Positions 26,022-38,885 of a DNA stretch of 64,000 nt are shown here, piece by piece. Every line of letters begins with the position of its first letter. The first letter of the stretch is position 1. Made by a program: the position numbers and the translations under genes. The stretch is from Oopsacas minuta (Eukaryota; Porifera; Hexactinellida; Lyssacinosida; Leucopsacidae). The stretch spans positions 757,400 through 821,399 of the forward strand of contig JAKMXF010000055.1 in the NCBI GenBank assembly GCA_024704765.1, read 5' to 3'. The notes under the pieces are model-generated. The model saw only the letters and a list, made by a program, of their open reading frames with translations, did no database searches and was not told the DNA's origin.

Positions 26022-26618
26022 GAGGCTGTTCTGAAGATAAATAACTTCCAGAATTGAGTTCAAAGTTGGAGCTCGAAATTCACAAAAATCATAAATTATC
26101 GATTTTTAGAAGGTTGATGCGAGTGATAATTTTCAGTATTTCTGGATAATATTGATATTGTTATAAACGTTTACATCTCATCTATTAATTAATATCAAAA
26201 TAATTGAGATTCAATTATATTTAGGGTAAGAAATGTGAGTTTGAACTGATCCTACTTTAGGTAGTCCCCTTAAATGACCATTACCAACTGATAATTTGAA
26301 TTGTCATAAGTCCGCGAGTTTTCAATATTTTTTGATGAAATTTAAATTAGATAAACGTTCATATGGCACAGATATGTATACGAAGTGTCAGAATCGAATG
26401 CTTACTTACAAGTGGTCTAGTTTAATGAAATCGTACACATGTGTAATTGATCAAAATATTCCTATAAAAAGGAAAAGCCCTTACAGATACATCATAATGC
26501 GTGAAATGTTTAACTTTCTTCTATCGAATAAGACTAATCTCCCTATAATCTGATAAGTAGAAGTGTGTAAATTAGCGATTGAAGTGTACATGATCGAATA
26601 GTCTGCTAACTTAACACT
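26022..26618. repeat. Large inverted repeat, right arm
   Basis: Inverse partner of 23147-23741. It ends 30 bp before the splice donor of huntingtin exon B (26649 on the minus strand), inside the following intron. The open frame at 26296-26553 lies wholly in the arm and is not considered a gene. Confidence 0.9.
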
Positions 26619-26648
26619 CATAAATAAGTATACATATCATTCAAGTAC

Positions 26649-27223
26649 CTGGAGAGAACAATTGTTGGTTGAAGTGGCCTCTAACATTGCTAAACCGCTC
26701 CAATTGATAACAGATAATAAACTACACAACTCCACTCTAACCAACCAGAAAGAATGAAATCTAACATTCATATACTCCTTTATAGCTTGTACAACTAAGC
26801 CACTGTAACAATAATGTAACAGCTCTGGCAAACAACATTTCATGGCTAAACAAGAAGCACGAACTGCCATAGCATCTGTAGACTTCAGTAATCTCAACAA
26901 TGTTTTCAGTAAGTGAGGAAATATGGAAAAGAAATTTCGCTCACTCTCAATAGAATGTGAATAAACTTTCATTAGATAATGTTTAATGAAGCTTGCGGCT
27001 AGAATGCATGTTTTTTCTAGTGTAGTAGGATCTGTGTGTGAGAACATTAAGAAAACATCGGTAAGAGACTGAGTAGTATGTAGATTGAGTGAATGAATCG
27101 GAGGAAATAAATCTTGAAAAATTAGTTCAGGTTGTAAAGAAATACCAATAGTCAAGCATTTAATCGAAGAATTTTGTATGCTAACAAGAGAAGATTGCTT
27201 CGGTAGAACAGAGCCAGGTATGC
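26649..27223 (-). CDS. HTT: Huntingtin, coding exon B
   Basis: This is the best-conserved huntingtin exon here. It encodes HEAT repeats of the N-terminal solenoid. Reading from 27223 gives IPGSVLPKQSSLVSIQNSS, then IKCLTIGISLQPELIFQDLF, then the terminal FHSFWLVRVELCSLLSVINW and SGLAMLEA. Vertebrate HTT has the matching blocks [20 protein letters not shown] and SSYWLVRTELLETL with FLEA. The acceptor is CCAATTATTGTAG and the donor is CTCTCCAG/GTACTT. It enters in phase 1 (G plus GC gives Gly) from exon C and leaves in phase 0 to exon A. The 575-bp exon is intact, without stops, unlike all transposon frames nearby. A hAT lies 264 bp upstream. Confidence 0.88.
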
Positions 27224-27486
27224 CTACAATAATTGGAAAAATATTTAGGTTAAAGGTACAACTACGTGAACAGAAAAGTTCCGCCTGCACTAACACTTGA
27301 ATGTAAGAAGCAATCGTTTAGATTTTTAGAGTCACCATTCCTACATGTGCGAAGAATATCACACAATAGCCGAATGAGTATATATCTAGCTACAATGGAG
27401 CCAACAAAAAAATATAATGGAGATGCACATTATTGTGGCAAATATCACAAAGAATGGGAGCGATAGGACCCAATAACACTCAAGTT

Positions 27487-30273
27487 CAGTGGCGTAGCTA
27501 AGTACGGGCCTGCTGGGCCTGTGGCCGGGCAACTTCTCTCTGTGCCCAGGCAATAAATATTATGTTTGTACACTCACATCAGTTCATCCCTATTAATTGT
27601 TATATTACATATATCAATTCCTCTTACTTTTAACCTAATTTGCTATTCTACGATTTATTATATTTAGTAATTAGCATATATGTCTCGAAAATTTAACATT
27701 ACCAACAGCTCGCAGCTAACTTTGTTTGCCACTTACAAGAGAATAAAGCTAACTTCTGAAGATGATATTGATATTACTTATGATAATATTTACCATTCTC
27801 ATTCTGAGGAAGCACAAGACCCTGACTTCGTGCCTACATGTGATACTACTAATCTTGTCAGTTCTGATCCAATTGAGGAAACAACACTACCCAGTATGGC
27901 ACCAACGCAATTATCAATTTCACCTGAAATTCCCAATGTCAATCTTCAGCCACCTTTAGATATTGCTCAAGGGCCTAATGATAAGCCGGTTCAGCCCAAT
28001 CGACATACTTGTCGATTTCCTTTAACATTAGTGGGAACCAAGAAAAGACAATTCAATCCAGATTGGTTTGTCACTTTTAGTTGGTTGGAATACTCAATAG
28101 AAAGAGACGCTGGTTTCTGCTACCCATGCCACATTTTTAATGCTTTAAGTGGTAGAACTGAGGATGCGTTTAAAAGTGTGGGATTTAGAGACTGGAAGCA
28201 TGCAACAGGAAGAGATGGTACCCTCCACTGTCATGATAAATGCCTTACACACATCAACGCGATGGCTTCATGGCATGAATATAAATAAAATGAAAGGATT
28301 GGTACATCAATTGAGAGCTCCATTAATTCGTCAAGAAGTGAGCAGATCCGCCTAAACAGACATTATATTAAGAGTATCGCCGAAGTTATACTATTATGTA
28401 GTCGCCTTGAAATTGCCTTCCGAGGACATGATGAATCCGAAAATTCACTGAACAAAGGAAACATTTTTGAGGTACTGCAAGTTATTGGCAACCATGACCC
28501 AATTATCCAACATAGATTAGAACATGGCCCACAAAATGCAACTTATCGTTCACCAGAAGTTCAGAATTTGTTCCTAAATATCATGGGTGACATGCTTAGA
28601 ATAAAAATTTGTGATTGTGTACGGAAAGCGAATTCATTTTCGCTGCTTACAGACGAATCAAAAGATGAAAGCAAGAAGGAGAAACTGGCTATCATTGTTA
28701 GGTACGTTGACGACAAAGCAAACGTTGATGAGAGATTCCTTACTTTCGTGGACGCAACTAGTCTAACTGCTGAGAGATTGATAACTAACCTAATATCCAC
28801 TCTCAATAAACATGGGTTGGATCATGCTTGCATCGTATCTCAAGGATATGATGGAGTTGCTGTCATGAGTGGAAACTGTCACGATGTGCAGCAGCGAATG
28901 AAAGAAATATATCCCTATGCAATGTACATCCATTGCTATGCACACAAACTAAACTTAGTTCTCGTTGACTGCGCAAAGAAGATTCAATTTGCTTGTGATT
29001 TATTCTTATTGCTTGAGGCTCTCTATGTATTCATTTCTTCCTCTAAAGCACATACGATCTTCGTGTCAATGCAAAAGGAGCTTCACCCAGAGAAGCAAGA
29101 CGTCAGCTACCCAAGCTATCAGATACAAGATGGACCTGCAGGCAAGCTTCTGTTAATGCGATTAGCCGCACTTATGATTCGTGGATTGCTACCTTGGAAG
29201 AAGTTTCTGGTGGAATAAATGGAGATAATGCTGTTAAGGCAATAGGCCTTCTTCTTCAGATCAAAAGTTTTAAGTTTTTGCTATTACTCATCTTGTTTAA
29301 TAGAATACTGACCTGCACTAAGAGTTTATCAGACTATCTGCAGTCTCCACAAGTTAATTTGGCTACCGCAACTGATTTAGTTTCATCAACAGTGTCAACA
29401 CTCGGATATTTTCGTACCAATGAAGAATGGGAAAAGATATTCAGATATTCTGAGAACGTAGCCAGATCCAATAATATAGATTGCAAAATATCAGGAACCA
29501 AGACAGAGACGACTTCCTCAACACTTGAATGATTTCACCGTCTTTGCACCTACTGGAACAAGGGAATCCTTTTCAAACATTCAGAAATATAAAGTTAATC
29601 TCTATTTTCCTATATTGGACACTTTCCTGGAAGAGCTAAATCATCGTTTTAGTAAAGGAAGCACAGACATTATGATGGCAATACATTCATTTGATCCGCA
29701 ATCAGAATACTTTATAGATCCAATTCGAATGGAATCTTTCGCGCCCTTTTACAATCTTGTATACGAATCACTGTGTATGGAATCAATATTAGCAAAGCGC
29801 ACCCTAGGAAATGCAGAGATGAAAAGTATTCATGATTTATTCCTTAAACTCCTACCATTAAGGGATGCATTCCAGACTTTGTTGAATGCTACCCAGATTT
29901 CCCTAACTATTTCCATAAGCACAGCGCAATGTGAGAGATCATTTTCAGCACTCAAAAGGATAAAGACTTATCTTAGGTCGACAATGAGTGAACAGCGGGA
30001 CACTGATCTTGCCATTATTGCAATTGTAAAGGAGCTGACGAGTCAGTAATCTCTAGATGATGTCGTTACTAAATTCGGTGAATTACATAAAAATAGGAGA
30101 AAAATTTTAGCATAAATAGATGCATGTGTTTCATTGTATTACACAGTGACGTATATAATTGATTATTGGTTGGCAATTAGTAGTTACTGATATAATAATT
30201 CCAAGGCCTAATAAAAAGCACTTTATGTTGAGTATAGTGCCCGGGCAATCATGTTGGGCTGGCTACGCCACTG
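27487..30273 (+). mobile_element. ZMYM/TTF-type hAT with exact target duplication
   Basis: Left end CAGTGGCGTAGCTAAGTACG and inverse of right end CAGTGGCGTAGCCAGCCC share the first 12 bases and later CCGGGCA-type blocks. The octamer CTCAAGTT flanks both sides exactly (27479-27486 and 30274-30281). The 2787-bp element holds one transposase on the plus strand, antisense to huntingtin, 264 bp upstream of exon B. Confidence 0.94.
27680..30115 (+). pseudogene. hAT (ZMYM1-like) transposase, few lesions
   Basis: ATG 27680 opens MSRKFNITNSSQLTLF with an acidic linker. A TTF-type finger spans about residues 125-185 (FNPDWFVTFSWLEYSIERDA, then GFCYPCHIFNA and the H/C pairs). TAA at 28286 replaces what relatives have as a Gln-type codon. 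The same frame continues through LNRHYIKSIAEV, FSLLTDESKDESKKEKLAII (first catalytic Asp), SQGYDGVAVMSG and MYIHCYAHKLNLVL. A frameshift near 29095 is needed to reach LSDTRWTCRQASVNAI. Another near 29515 leads to the C-terminal STAQCERSFSALKRIKTYLR dimerisation motif. A stop at 30047 precedes the usual tail ending at 30115. With about four lesions it is a young pseudogene. Confidence 0.9.
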
Positions 30274-30281
30274 CTCAAGTT

Positions 30282-31283
30282 ATAAAGGTTGAGAGGACCA
30301 TAGCTCCATAGGAAGACATTTCATAGGGACATCAAATAGGACATTTTAGAACATATACAGAAACACTTGCCATATGAAATGCTTCCCAACAGATTTCACT
30401 AAAGAACCAGACAGTGGAACTTCGTTAATACCAACAACCAAGAACTGGTAAAATTTGTTGGACCATCCGGAGTTCGTATCATCAAAAGTAAACAATATCC
30501 GAGTAATGCCTTGGGTAGATATCGAAAGGGTAGGAATTTATGGGAATAGATCTATTGCAGATCTGTAGACATCACATTATCAACCCATTAAATTCGAAAT
30601 TATCCAAGGTGTAGTAAAATGAGTAGACGTTTAGATAAGTTTGCAATTTCCTGATTCACTAGGGACCATGTAAGACTTGTAAGAATATACAATTATATTT
30701 CAATAATGTTTAGTATCATAGGCAATACAAAACAACATATTTGTGGAAATTATCCGGCTTCACACACTCTTGAAATATGTGTGTGTGTTCACGCATTTTC
30801 TCAGAGATGCCTAGACCGATTCGAACCAAATTTTGTGTATCGACCAATTAGTGCTCAATCTTTCCAAATAAGAAATATTTTCGAATCGAACCATTTTTGG
30901 ACAAGATATGGGAGTTATTCACAGTCCAACAGCAATGAGAAAAATTTTTGGTGACTCAGAATTCAGCCCAATTTTCGAGTATACTTGATTTGCTGATATC
31001 AATACTATCATTTGTTTTCCTCCAACAGCTCTAGTTTTTGAGATTGAATATATTTCCTTAAATACTGATTCGCTTTTAATGTAGGCTTAATTTAGGATAT
31101 TACCCTAATTAAATTATGTTTCTTTAGTAAATCAAAACAATTTTGCGCCTGACCTAAATCGTGAAATATTGCATCTTTTAATTATTTTATACCCATATCA
31201 TACATACTTAATTTTTTGAATATAATGGAAATCATATAATATTGATTTCGATTTCAAATACTTAGTGGATATTATTGTATGAC
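30282..31283. other. Intron, no gene seen
   Basis: No supportable gene or terminal repeat. A short plus-strand frame at 30706-30954 has no recognised motif. Confidence 0.4.
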
Positions 31284-32900
31284 ATGGCTTCGTCTGGAAG
31301 AAATTGTTTGAATAACCTAAATGTTTCTGCTATATTTGTGGTAGCTATACTATGAGAGAACAGCGAAAACCGATTTCTTAATTGTTAAGAAGGTATATCT
31401 TGGATATTTTGGAGTCAGGTTTGGAGACTAAGATAAATTATGGGCCCCGCACATAGTATGTAGAACTTGTACAAGCATCTCCGGCAATGGACTGTTTGTA
31501 AGAGAACAAGTCTGAAGTTTGGTATACCAATGGTTAGGAGGGAGCCAAAAAACCATTATGATGATTGTTACTTATGTATTCCCAACATCAAGGACATCAA
31601 TTGTAAGAATATGTGTAATTTGACATATCTTAACCTAGAGTCAGCGAGACGACCAGTTCCACACTTAGATAAGGTGCCCATTCCGGCTTCGAAGCTTCAT
31701 CTAAATGATTCAGATATTCTTCAAGAAGCAGAAGTTAATTCAAGTGATAGCGATCTTGAAGACCCTTTATTGATGGTCCCTCAACGTTTTGATCAACTCG
31801 AACTGAATAATCAGATGAGGCTGACCTCTGGAAAGAATCTTCTGGGATACTGGCATCTGGGTTGAATGACCAAAATTTACTTCATCCTGGAACCAAGATT
31901 ACATATTCATAACGGAGAGCAGTCATTACTCCCGTATTTTTCTAACAACAACAGTCTAGTTTGGTGCAATGATGTGCAGGTCTTTTAGGAGAAATGGGGG
32001 TCAGAATACACGCTAAATGAATGGCGCAGTTTTATCGAGTGTTCTACTTGGAGTTTGAAATGTGTTTTACTCCATAATGAGAACAAATATGCTTCCATTC
32101 CAATTGGTCACTCGACCTTTATGAAGGAGGAGAATTAGCCAACCAAACTGGTTAGGAAAAACTGAAATATCATGTTCATCAATGGGTAATTTGTGTTGAC
32201 TTAAAGGTGGTTAATTTCCTCCTTCGCCAGCAAAGTGGCTACACAAAATATCAATGCTTCCTTTGTCTTTGGGGTTGCCAAGCAAGAAATGACCACTGGG
32301 CAAGAAAAGATTGGTCCTTAAGAAAGAATATGGTAGTGGGAGAAATGAACATCATTAACAAACCTCTAATTACAAACAAGGAAAGATCATTCTTCCACCA
32401 CTGCATATCAAACTGGGCCTCATGAAACAATTTGTCAAAGCTCTAAATAAAGATGGTTCCTGCTTCCATTATCTATGCAGTTCATTTCTTGAACTTAGCA
32501 CCGAAAAGCTCAAAGCTGGAATATTTGATGGCCCCCAAGATCTGAAAGCTCATTGAAGATACATGTTTTATTAGTTCCATGAATGACACTAAATCTGGAG
32601 CTTGGTCCACATTTCTATTTGTTACACAAATTTGGGCAACTACAAAGCTGAAAATTACGCTGAATTAGTAGGCACCATGCTCTCGAAAATCAATAATCTT
32701 TGCTGTAAGATGAGCATCAAGGTTCATTACCTCCATAACCATTTAGATAATTTCCCGGAAAACCTTGGTGACCTAAGTGAAGAACAAGGAGAAAGGTTCC
32801 ATCAAGACGTCAGGGTAATAGAAGAGAGGTACCAGGGAAGGTGAGATATTCACATGATTGGAGATTACTGCTGGAGTCTTCAGTGAGATTGCCCAGGCAA
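31284..32900 (+). pseudogene. Divergent transposase relic of the CACTG-element family
   Basis: This copy lies on the opposite strand to the two near-identical ones and is only distantly similar. It begins MASSGRN at 31284, with FCYICGSYTMREQRKP in a shifted frame. It continues LRQWTVCKRTSLKFGIPMVR, REPKNHYDDCYLC and ARRPVPHLDKVPIP, then an acidic SDSDLEDP linker that the other copies lack. Later come VLLHNENKYASIPIGHS, GYTKYQCFLCLWGCQARND and ENLGDLSEEQGERFHQD. It is interrupted by many stops and shifts. Its ends were not found, and no CACWGCCCTG sequence is evident nearby. It represents an older, separate lineage of the same family. Confidence 0.8.
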
Positions 32901-32929
32901 ATCTCACTCAAGGGTGTCCCGGAAAAGAC

Positions 32930-33395
32930 GCTTTTTAGGCGTTGATTGATTGTTTTTACTGTTTATGGAATTTTCTAGAGCCATTATTTATCTTGTGATA
33001 ACGTTTATGCTAATGGCAAAAAGTTCTTAACTTTTATATTAGCATATGTATGTATTATAGTAATTAATTAGTTCAGGTCAATCGCGGATACATTTCAAAA
33101 ACAAGAACTGATTGATCAAAACCGAGGGCGTTTTTCGAATCTACGTACAAAATGTACGGAAAAGAGTCAAAATTCCAAGGCACCAAAATACACGTTACCA
33201 GTGTTCTCAAAGAATAATTAGATACTGAATTTCCTTGAATATACGACAGTTGAATAAGCGACTACACAACTAGTGAATAAAATATAATGTTACCCCCATA
33301 TTCATTTGCAAATTCAATTTCATGTTACAATTTGGATAGTCAAACTCCCAAAGCTGTTGTTATTCTAATAAATGCGCCATCCTTTATCTCTAGTG
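32930..33395. other. Intron, no gene seen
   Basis: Nothing recognisable. This may include the lost 3' end of the preceding transposon relic. Confidence 0.35.
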
Positions 33396-33630
33396 CAGGT
33401 TTCCCAAACACTCGAGGGCTATGGTCAGACGTTTTAGAAATTTTGTACCATGACAACACGCAGAATGAAATATTTGGTGAGGTTTTGCAATGTTTGGTCA
33501 AGTTTGGACATGTGGGTCAAAGTTTGGTCAAATTGTTTATCGAGATAGTAAACAAACATCCAAAATACAAAATCTCTGCGACCACAGTGTGGTAAAGTTT
33601 GGTCATATGACATCAGGTTAGGAAACCCTG
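33396..33630. mobile_element. Short hAT-type MITE
   Basis: The left end CAGGTTTCCCAAACACTC and the inverse of the right end CAGGGTTTCCTAACCTG form terminal repeats. The flanking octamers CTCTAGTG and AACTAGTG share six bases. It is 235 bp long, with internal TTTGGTCAA repeats at about 33494, 33520 and 33598 that could be transposase sites. There is no coding sequence; an open frame crossing it (33287-33595) is chance. Confidence 0.7.
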
Positions 33631-35970
33631 AACTAGTGTTAGTCAAAAACAGGAAAAATTTGGATAACATTTTGTGATGTTTGGTTAAGTTTTGTTGTAA
33701 CCAGCATCGAAGGTTGCTATAAACAAAAACCCGAGAAACAAGGTGATCTGCGAAACCAATTAGTTGATTTCTATATATCATTATATGTTGTTCGTAAGAA
33801 AGACCCTTTTCTGATGATTCTATCAAAGGGTGAATTTATGAAACAAGGTCATTTCATAAATTCACTTTCAAATTATAGTTACAATATTTATAGATCCACA
33901 AGGCATCAAAGAATGACATATATTGACAAAGTCAATGCTAAATAGACACAGGAGCACCACCAGAGGTGGACAAAGGGAAGAGCTGCCTCTACAGGGCTGA
34001 TTCGTGCACCACTACGGGGGTCCAGGATTAAAAGACCAAAATTCAAGGTGTGAATGTGATTAGTTTAATGGTCACTCTCGAATCAAATTGGGAGAATGGT
34101 TCTATACACCTTGAACCAAACCCTATAAAACTACACACTATGCATATCTCTCAGGTTTAAGGAATACAATAAATCAACCTGTCATATTTGATATTCTTCA
34201 TGAAAAATAACAAATCTAAAAGGAAATATAGAACTACAATTTTTGTGTACAGCCATAGCAGTCAATGTATGTGACCTCTATCCCTCAATGGGGGCCACAT
34301 AGCCCCTTGGACTTTGGCGAGAATACAAGAACATGAGAAGTTTTTTCTAGCTCGCAAAGCTCGCTAATGTAGAATAAAAAATACCAGCTACCATATACAA
34401 TCCATCAATTACTAAAAGCTTAGATATGAATTATCAAACGTATATAATTAAATTATGCAAAAAAGTACTATCATGCTAAATTCGAATAAACGTAATAATT
34501 AAACTTTCTACAATAAAAGTTGTCAAGGGATTCCAGGAAGCCATACAATTCGGATAAGTCCTGAAATCTACTTAAAATTGATCTAATCATTGTTCAATGA
34601 TGTTTATGATAATGAAAACACAATAGCCAAGCACTAAATTAAATCCCTGAACGTTCGACCAGGTATGAAATTCTGTAATAATAATAACTATTAGGAACAA
34701 TTTCTTGATTTAGTGGAAAATTCAAAATATGTCGTTTTAAAAAGAATCACAAATATAAAACTACTTTTATTTGGTTTGATTTTCGAGTGGTAACCTGTGT
34801 ATGATACACGTACAAACGAATTCGGAAAAGATCTATTTAATTTATCTTCCTTTGCTTTCGATGACACGCTATATTCTACCAGGTAGGGCCCTATTCCAGC
34901 AAATAGATGGTTTAGGGTCAAGGCAAATCTGAGTTTCGGTTGGATTGTCTCAAGTGCTGAGGAACCTCACTCACATAAATATATTCAGAGAAACTGAGGA
35001 ATTGCTTCATTACTAACTCACTGTACTATTAAATTTTGTGAGGATGTACTTGCATAGATGCAATACCTATGGAATTCGTCATCCCATGTCATTGAGGGGG
35101 CAGTTTGGTGGAGATTGGGGTAGTGTACCCATTCTTTGAACGACAAAACTTCTAGCAATCAAAATGAATGGGATCATAAAACCACCAAGGAAATTATCAT
35201 CCGAATAATATTTTGTAAGTCCTTTGTAATTCCATGCACAGTGTACATTTCCTCAACTTTACTTGAGAGGTCGATCCATAACAATTTCGATCTCTAGCTA
35301 CGGTCGCTCGTATTATTAGATTAGAGGGGACAAAATTAGAGAATGAATGAAAATGTGGAAATATTTTGTGTCGAGTTATGTCCTGGGCGATGACTAAATT
35401 TAAATATTTTCGTGCATTATTTGGAAGTAATTTTCGAATAATCACAAATATATAATTATGGATGTTAGATACAGTAGTTATGCTAAAAAGGATCCATGGA
35501 CATGTTGCTAGTAGGATCACTATTTCGCATTCAGACGCTGATCATTGATTACTAGCAAATTAGAAAATGAAAATCCAACCCTTGTCAGGCCTGTTCCTGT
35601 AGATTTCTCTTTCTTAAACCCTAAATATTTCTAGCGTTAGCCATTCTATTTAGAGCACTATTTATAAAACAACATGGTCACAATAATCCTGCTCAACGAT
35701 AATCTATGTAATTGAAATGGAAATATAATTAACACAATATCCGTGTATAATTCGAGCGAGTAATCCATCCATCAGTCTCACCTCTGCCATCAATGTATAT
35801 AATACCGGCACATACCGTGTAAATCGCTTTCACTATATCCACCATCTACAAAAATTATAACAAAATCACTGATTGTAAGTTATAGACTTCTACTGAAGGC
35901 TTTGTAGGAAATTTTCACTCTGATATCAGTGGTGAATGTATTTTGGTTACAAGAACATCGTCTGGAACTA
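33631..35970. other. Intron, no gene seen
   Basis: 2.3 kb without a supportable gene. Minus-strand frames at 34691-34921 and 35197-35520 have no known motifs and no splice or terminal-repeat support. Confidence 0.4.
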
Positions 35971-36135
35971 CAGTAAAGTACGCTTAATAGAGTCACGGTT
36001 GAACCGAGTCGCTTCGCCAGATACAGAACCATGCAAATTGTGTTAAATAACACTGTTTAATCGGGTCAACACCAATATTCCGCTTAATCGGGTCAAAATG
36101 GACACGTACCAAAGTGATCCTATTAAGCGGAGACT
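35971..36135. mobile_element. Pogo-like MITE
   Basis: CAGTAAAGTACGCTTAATAG at the left faces CCTATTAAGCGGAGACTG at the right. TA precedes the left end. Internal TTTAATCGGGTCAA and CTTAATCGGGTCAA repeats occur. It has about 165 bp and no coding capacity. The same CGCTTAATAG core marks the element near 3660-3797. Confidence 0.6.
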
Positions 36136-36909
36136 GCGTATATTTGCATAGCAGCCAAGTTTGGATACCTAGGGGGGGTTCTGAAGTTTCTGGACTCCCC
36201 ATGCTTTAAGGAAGAGACTGTATTCATGTGAAATTTACATAGAAGTGGCAGCGAATTTCGTTTGGTAACATCCCAAGTTCGATTTTGTTTACTACTAATG
36301 GTGCCATTGTCTATTTATGATGTTCGCATAATTTACAAGTATTCATAACCGTTGCTCTGATTTCGGACCTGGAGGAAAGGATTTTGAAGTGGTCCAGTTA
36401 GGCAATAGCAGCCCTAGAAAATGGTCCATTAAAATCTCACGAAACTTAACAGTACTAAAACTAAAGCACCAGAAGTGCCTTAAAGACAGGATCTCGCCGG
36501 ATAGATTATGCATATACTGTATTCAAGTTTGAAATAGCAGGAATTGGTTGTGTTCTATTGTGTGGATATTTGAAATTCTTGCAGGACGTGGTGAGTGTAG
36601 ATACAGTCTTGCTTCTAGGGTAACAAAAATCCCCCACCTGTTTAATATCTATTAAAACCTGGTGTATTTGAGGCACTGGACTACATAAATATTTTAATTA
36701 AGTAGATTCAGTATACTCTGGCTGTCCAACCCATCGTTTATTTATTTCTATATCTGATTCCTTATATGTATAGGTTAGGTATAATACAGTTTTCGTAATA
36801 ATACAAAAACATCATATCCTCAATCGAAATGGTGACTTTCATTAATCTGAAAACATGACCACACCTTGATGATAGAAACGCTAATACAAGAAAACTACAC
36901 TTAGTACTA
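36136..36909. other. Intron, no gene seen
   Basis: Nothing recognisable in this stretch. Confidence 0.35.
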
Positions 36910-38239
36910 GGGCGTTCAATAAATCACCGGATGATATCATAGAATATGATACAAACACTAGAGATACACACTAATTCACTATATTATTTATTCAAAGTAA
37001 TCCCCTTCCACAGATACACAAAGTTTTAAGGCTCCACCCACTTGTAAACACATTTCTGTACTCTTCTTCGGGGATGGATTTGAAGTACTGGTACAGGCCA
37101 GTTCCGAGTGCTTGTAATTTGTTAAAATCTTTGCCTTGAAGGTGGATTTTAAGCTTGGGAATAGCGAAAAATCACACGAGCTAGGTCTGGTGAGTATAGT
37201 GGATGGGGAGGTAATTCTAACCCTTCTACGTCCATGAAATCTTTGGTAAGCTTAGTTGTATGGGAACTGGAGTTATCAATTACAATTTTCATTCTTCGAG
37301 TTCCTGTTTTTCAGGCGGTACTTTTCTATATTTTTAATCAAATTTGGAAGCACTTGCTTTGTAAAGAAAGTAGCAGTAACAGCCTTGCCACTCTCACAAG
37401 GTAATTGCAAGACAATTCCATGACTACTGAAGAAGATGGTATACATTATCTTAGGTTTTCTGAAGTCGGGGCTAGGAATTTCGCCGGTTGTTCGTCGCCC
37501 CTCACCAATGATCGCTTCTCATATTTGCTATATGGTGTTGAATCGTAGACCGAGGTCTCGTCACAAGTAATAATCTCTGTTAGGCGTCTAGAATCGCAGT
37601 TCTCACAAGTTTCAAGAGTTTCTTGGCAATATTCAGTCGTGCCAACCTTTGATTCTCACTGAGCTTATGCGAGACCCATTTCCCACAAATCGATCGGTAG
37701 CCAAGCTCAATTGTCAGAATTGTATGAATAGCTCCCGATGAAATCTCCATACTTTGTTCTAACTGATTGACCGTAATGCACTTGTCTTCCATGACCATAC
37801 TTTCAATGAGTGCGATATTCTCTGAAGTGGTGGCGGATACCGGTCTTCCAGATCGAGGAAAATCTGTGACATCAGCATCACCAGATCTAAAACGGCCAGT
37901 CCATCGCTGTACTGCTGATCTGGAAGGGCAATCCACACACAATATCTCCTGTAACTCGCTGAAGATCTGTACGGGCTGGATCTTGAGTATTGTGCGAAAC
38001 TCTATGTAAGCTCGCCATTTGAGATTGAAATTATCATCCTTTCAAGCCATAAATTCTACAGTGGGAATAAATTGATTATACGCAACTATCTCAAAAATTC
38101 ATAATTTGTATTGAATAAGCTTGAAACTTTCAGTATATGGAGTTTAGCTATATGGGCTTATAATACATGAATGTTAGACATTTTACTTGACTAATTCCTA
38201 AGATATATCATGACCCGCATGAATTATTGAACCACCTGA
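36910..38239 (-). mobile_element. Mariner element with decayed ends
   Basis: The left end GGGCGTTCAATAAATCACC after TA (36908-36909) pairs with the right end GGTGGTTCAATAATTCATG read inversely, close to TA at 38240. The length of about 1.33 kb is the usual mariner size. It holds one transposase pseudogene on the minus strand. Confidence 0.75.
37000..38018 (-). pseudogene. Mariner transposase, inactivated
   Basis: Reading down from about 38018 gives WRAYIEFRTILKIQPVQIFS and then CPSRSAVQRWTGRFRSGDAD, the paired helix-turn-helix DNA-binding region. FPRSGRPVSATTSENI and ISSGAIHTIL follow in one open frame (37942-37580). After the frame breaks, EIITCDETSVYD corresponds to the first catalytic Asp block. 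MKIVIDNSSSHTTKLTKDF corresponds to the second, and LPPHPLYSPDLA to the third. Stops and shifts occur across the catalytic half. The whole coding length matches a normal mariner of about 340 codons. Confidence 0.82.
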
Positions 38240-38460
38240 TATTGCACTGTATATGTTGTTTGTTTCTTTCTCTACTGTTTGCATATTGTTCACCACTGTT
38301 TGCTTACTCATATGCCCTATCAATGGTTATCTCCAGGTCCTCCAGTCGGGTATAAATGAGTTTTTGTGGGAGAATTGATCCCAAATTGTGTAAGCACTTG
38401 ATAACTAGACTTATAACATTACATAAGTAAATATAATTTCGTCCCTAGTCACATAGATAA

Positions 38461-38885
38461 GAGAGCTCGCTCCCACATCCGATCATACTCAGAAATGGAG
38501 CGCACTACGGTTCTCGCTCCAATCGCTCTCCTTCTCATTCTTTCAGAATTTCATGAGATTCGTATTGTAAGAAATCAGGATTGAATTTGAGAGTTAACAA
38601 TTATTTTAACAATTGTATATTCGGGAAATCACAAAATGTACAACGTCAAACCATTTCAATAATTTTTGAATTATACAAAAGTCTCCCAGTATCCACTTTA
38701 TATAGTAAGAATACTAAATTTTATGCAGAATAGCGATGAAATTCAAAAATTGTTTGCAATTAAATTGGAGCGCACTCCTTCAAATATCGAGCTCCGGTCC
38801 ACTTTCCTCTCCTGAATCATAAATCGAGCGCGCTCCAGGTCCAGTTCCTCAAAATTGCAGGGCGCTCCTTTGATGCTCTGCAACA
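38461..38885. repeat. GGAGCG-rich repeat block, possible hAT-type MITE
   Basis: Many GGAGCGC/GCGCTCC motifs in both orientations cluster here (for example GGAGCGCACTAC, CTCGCTCCAATCGCTCTCC, GAGCGCGCTCCAGGTCC), in contrast with AT-rich flanks. The right border CTTTGATGCTCTG could be a CAGAGCATC terminus. The matching left terminus and an 8-bp duplication are not convincing. The rest of 38240-39222 shows no gene. Confidence 0.4.
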
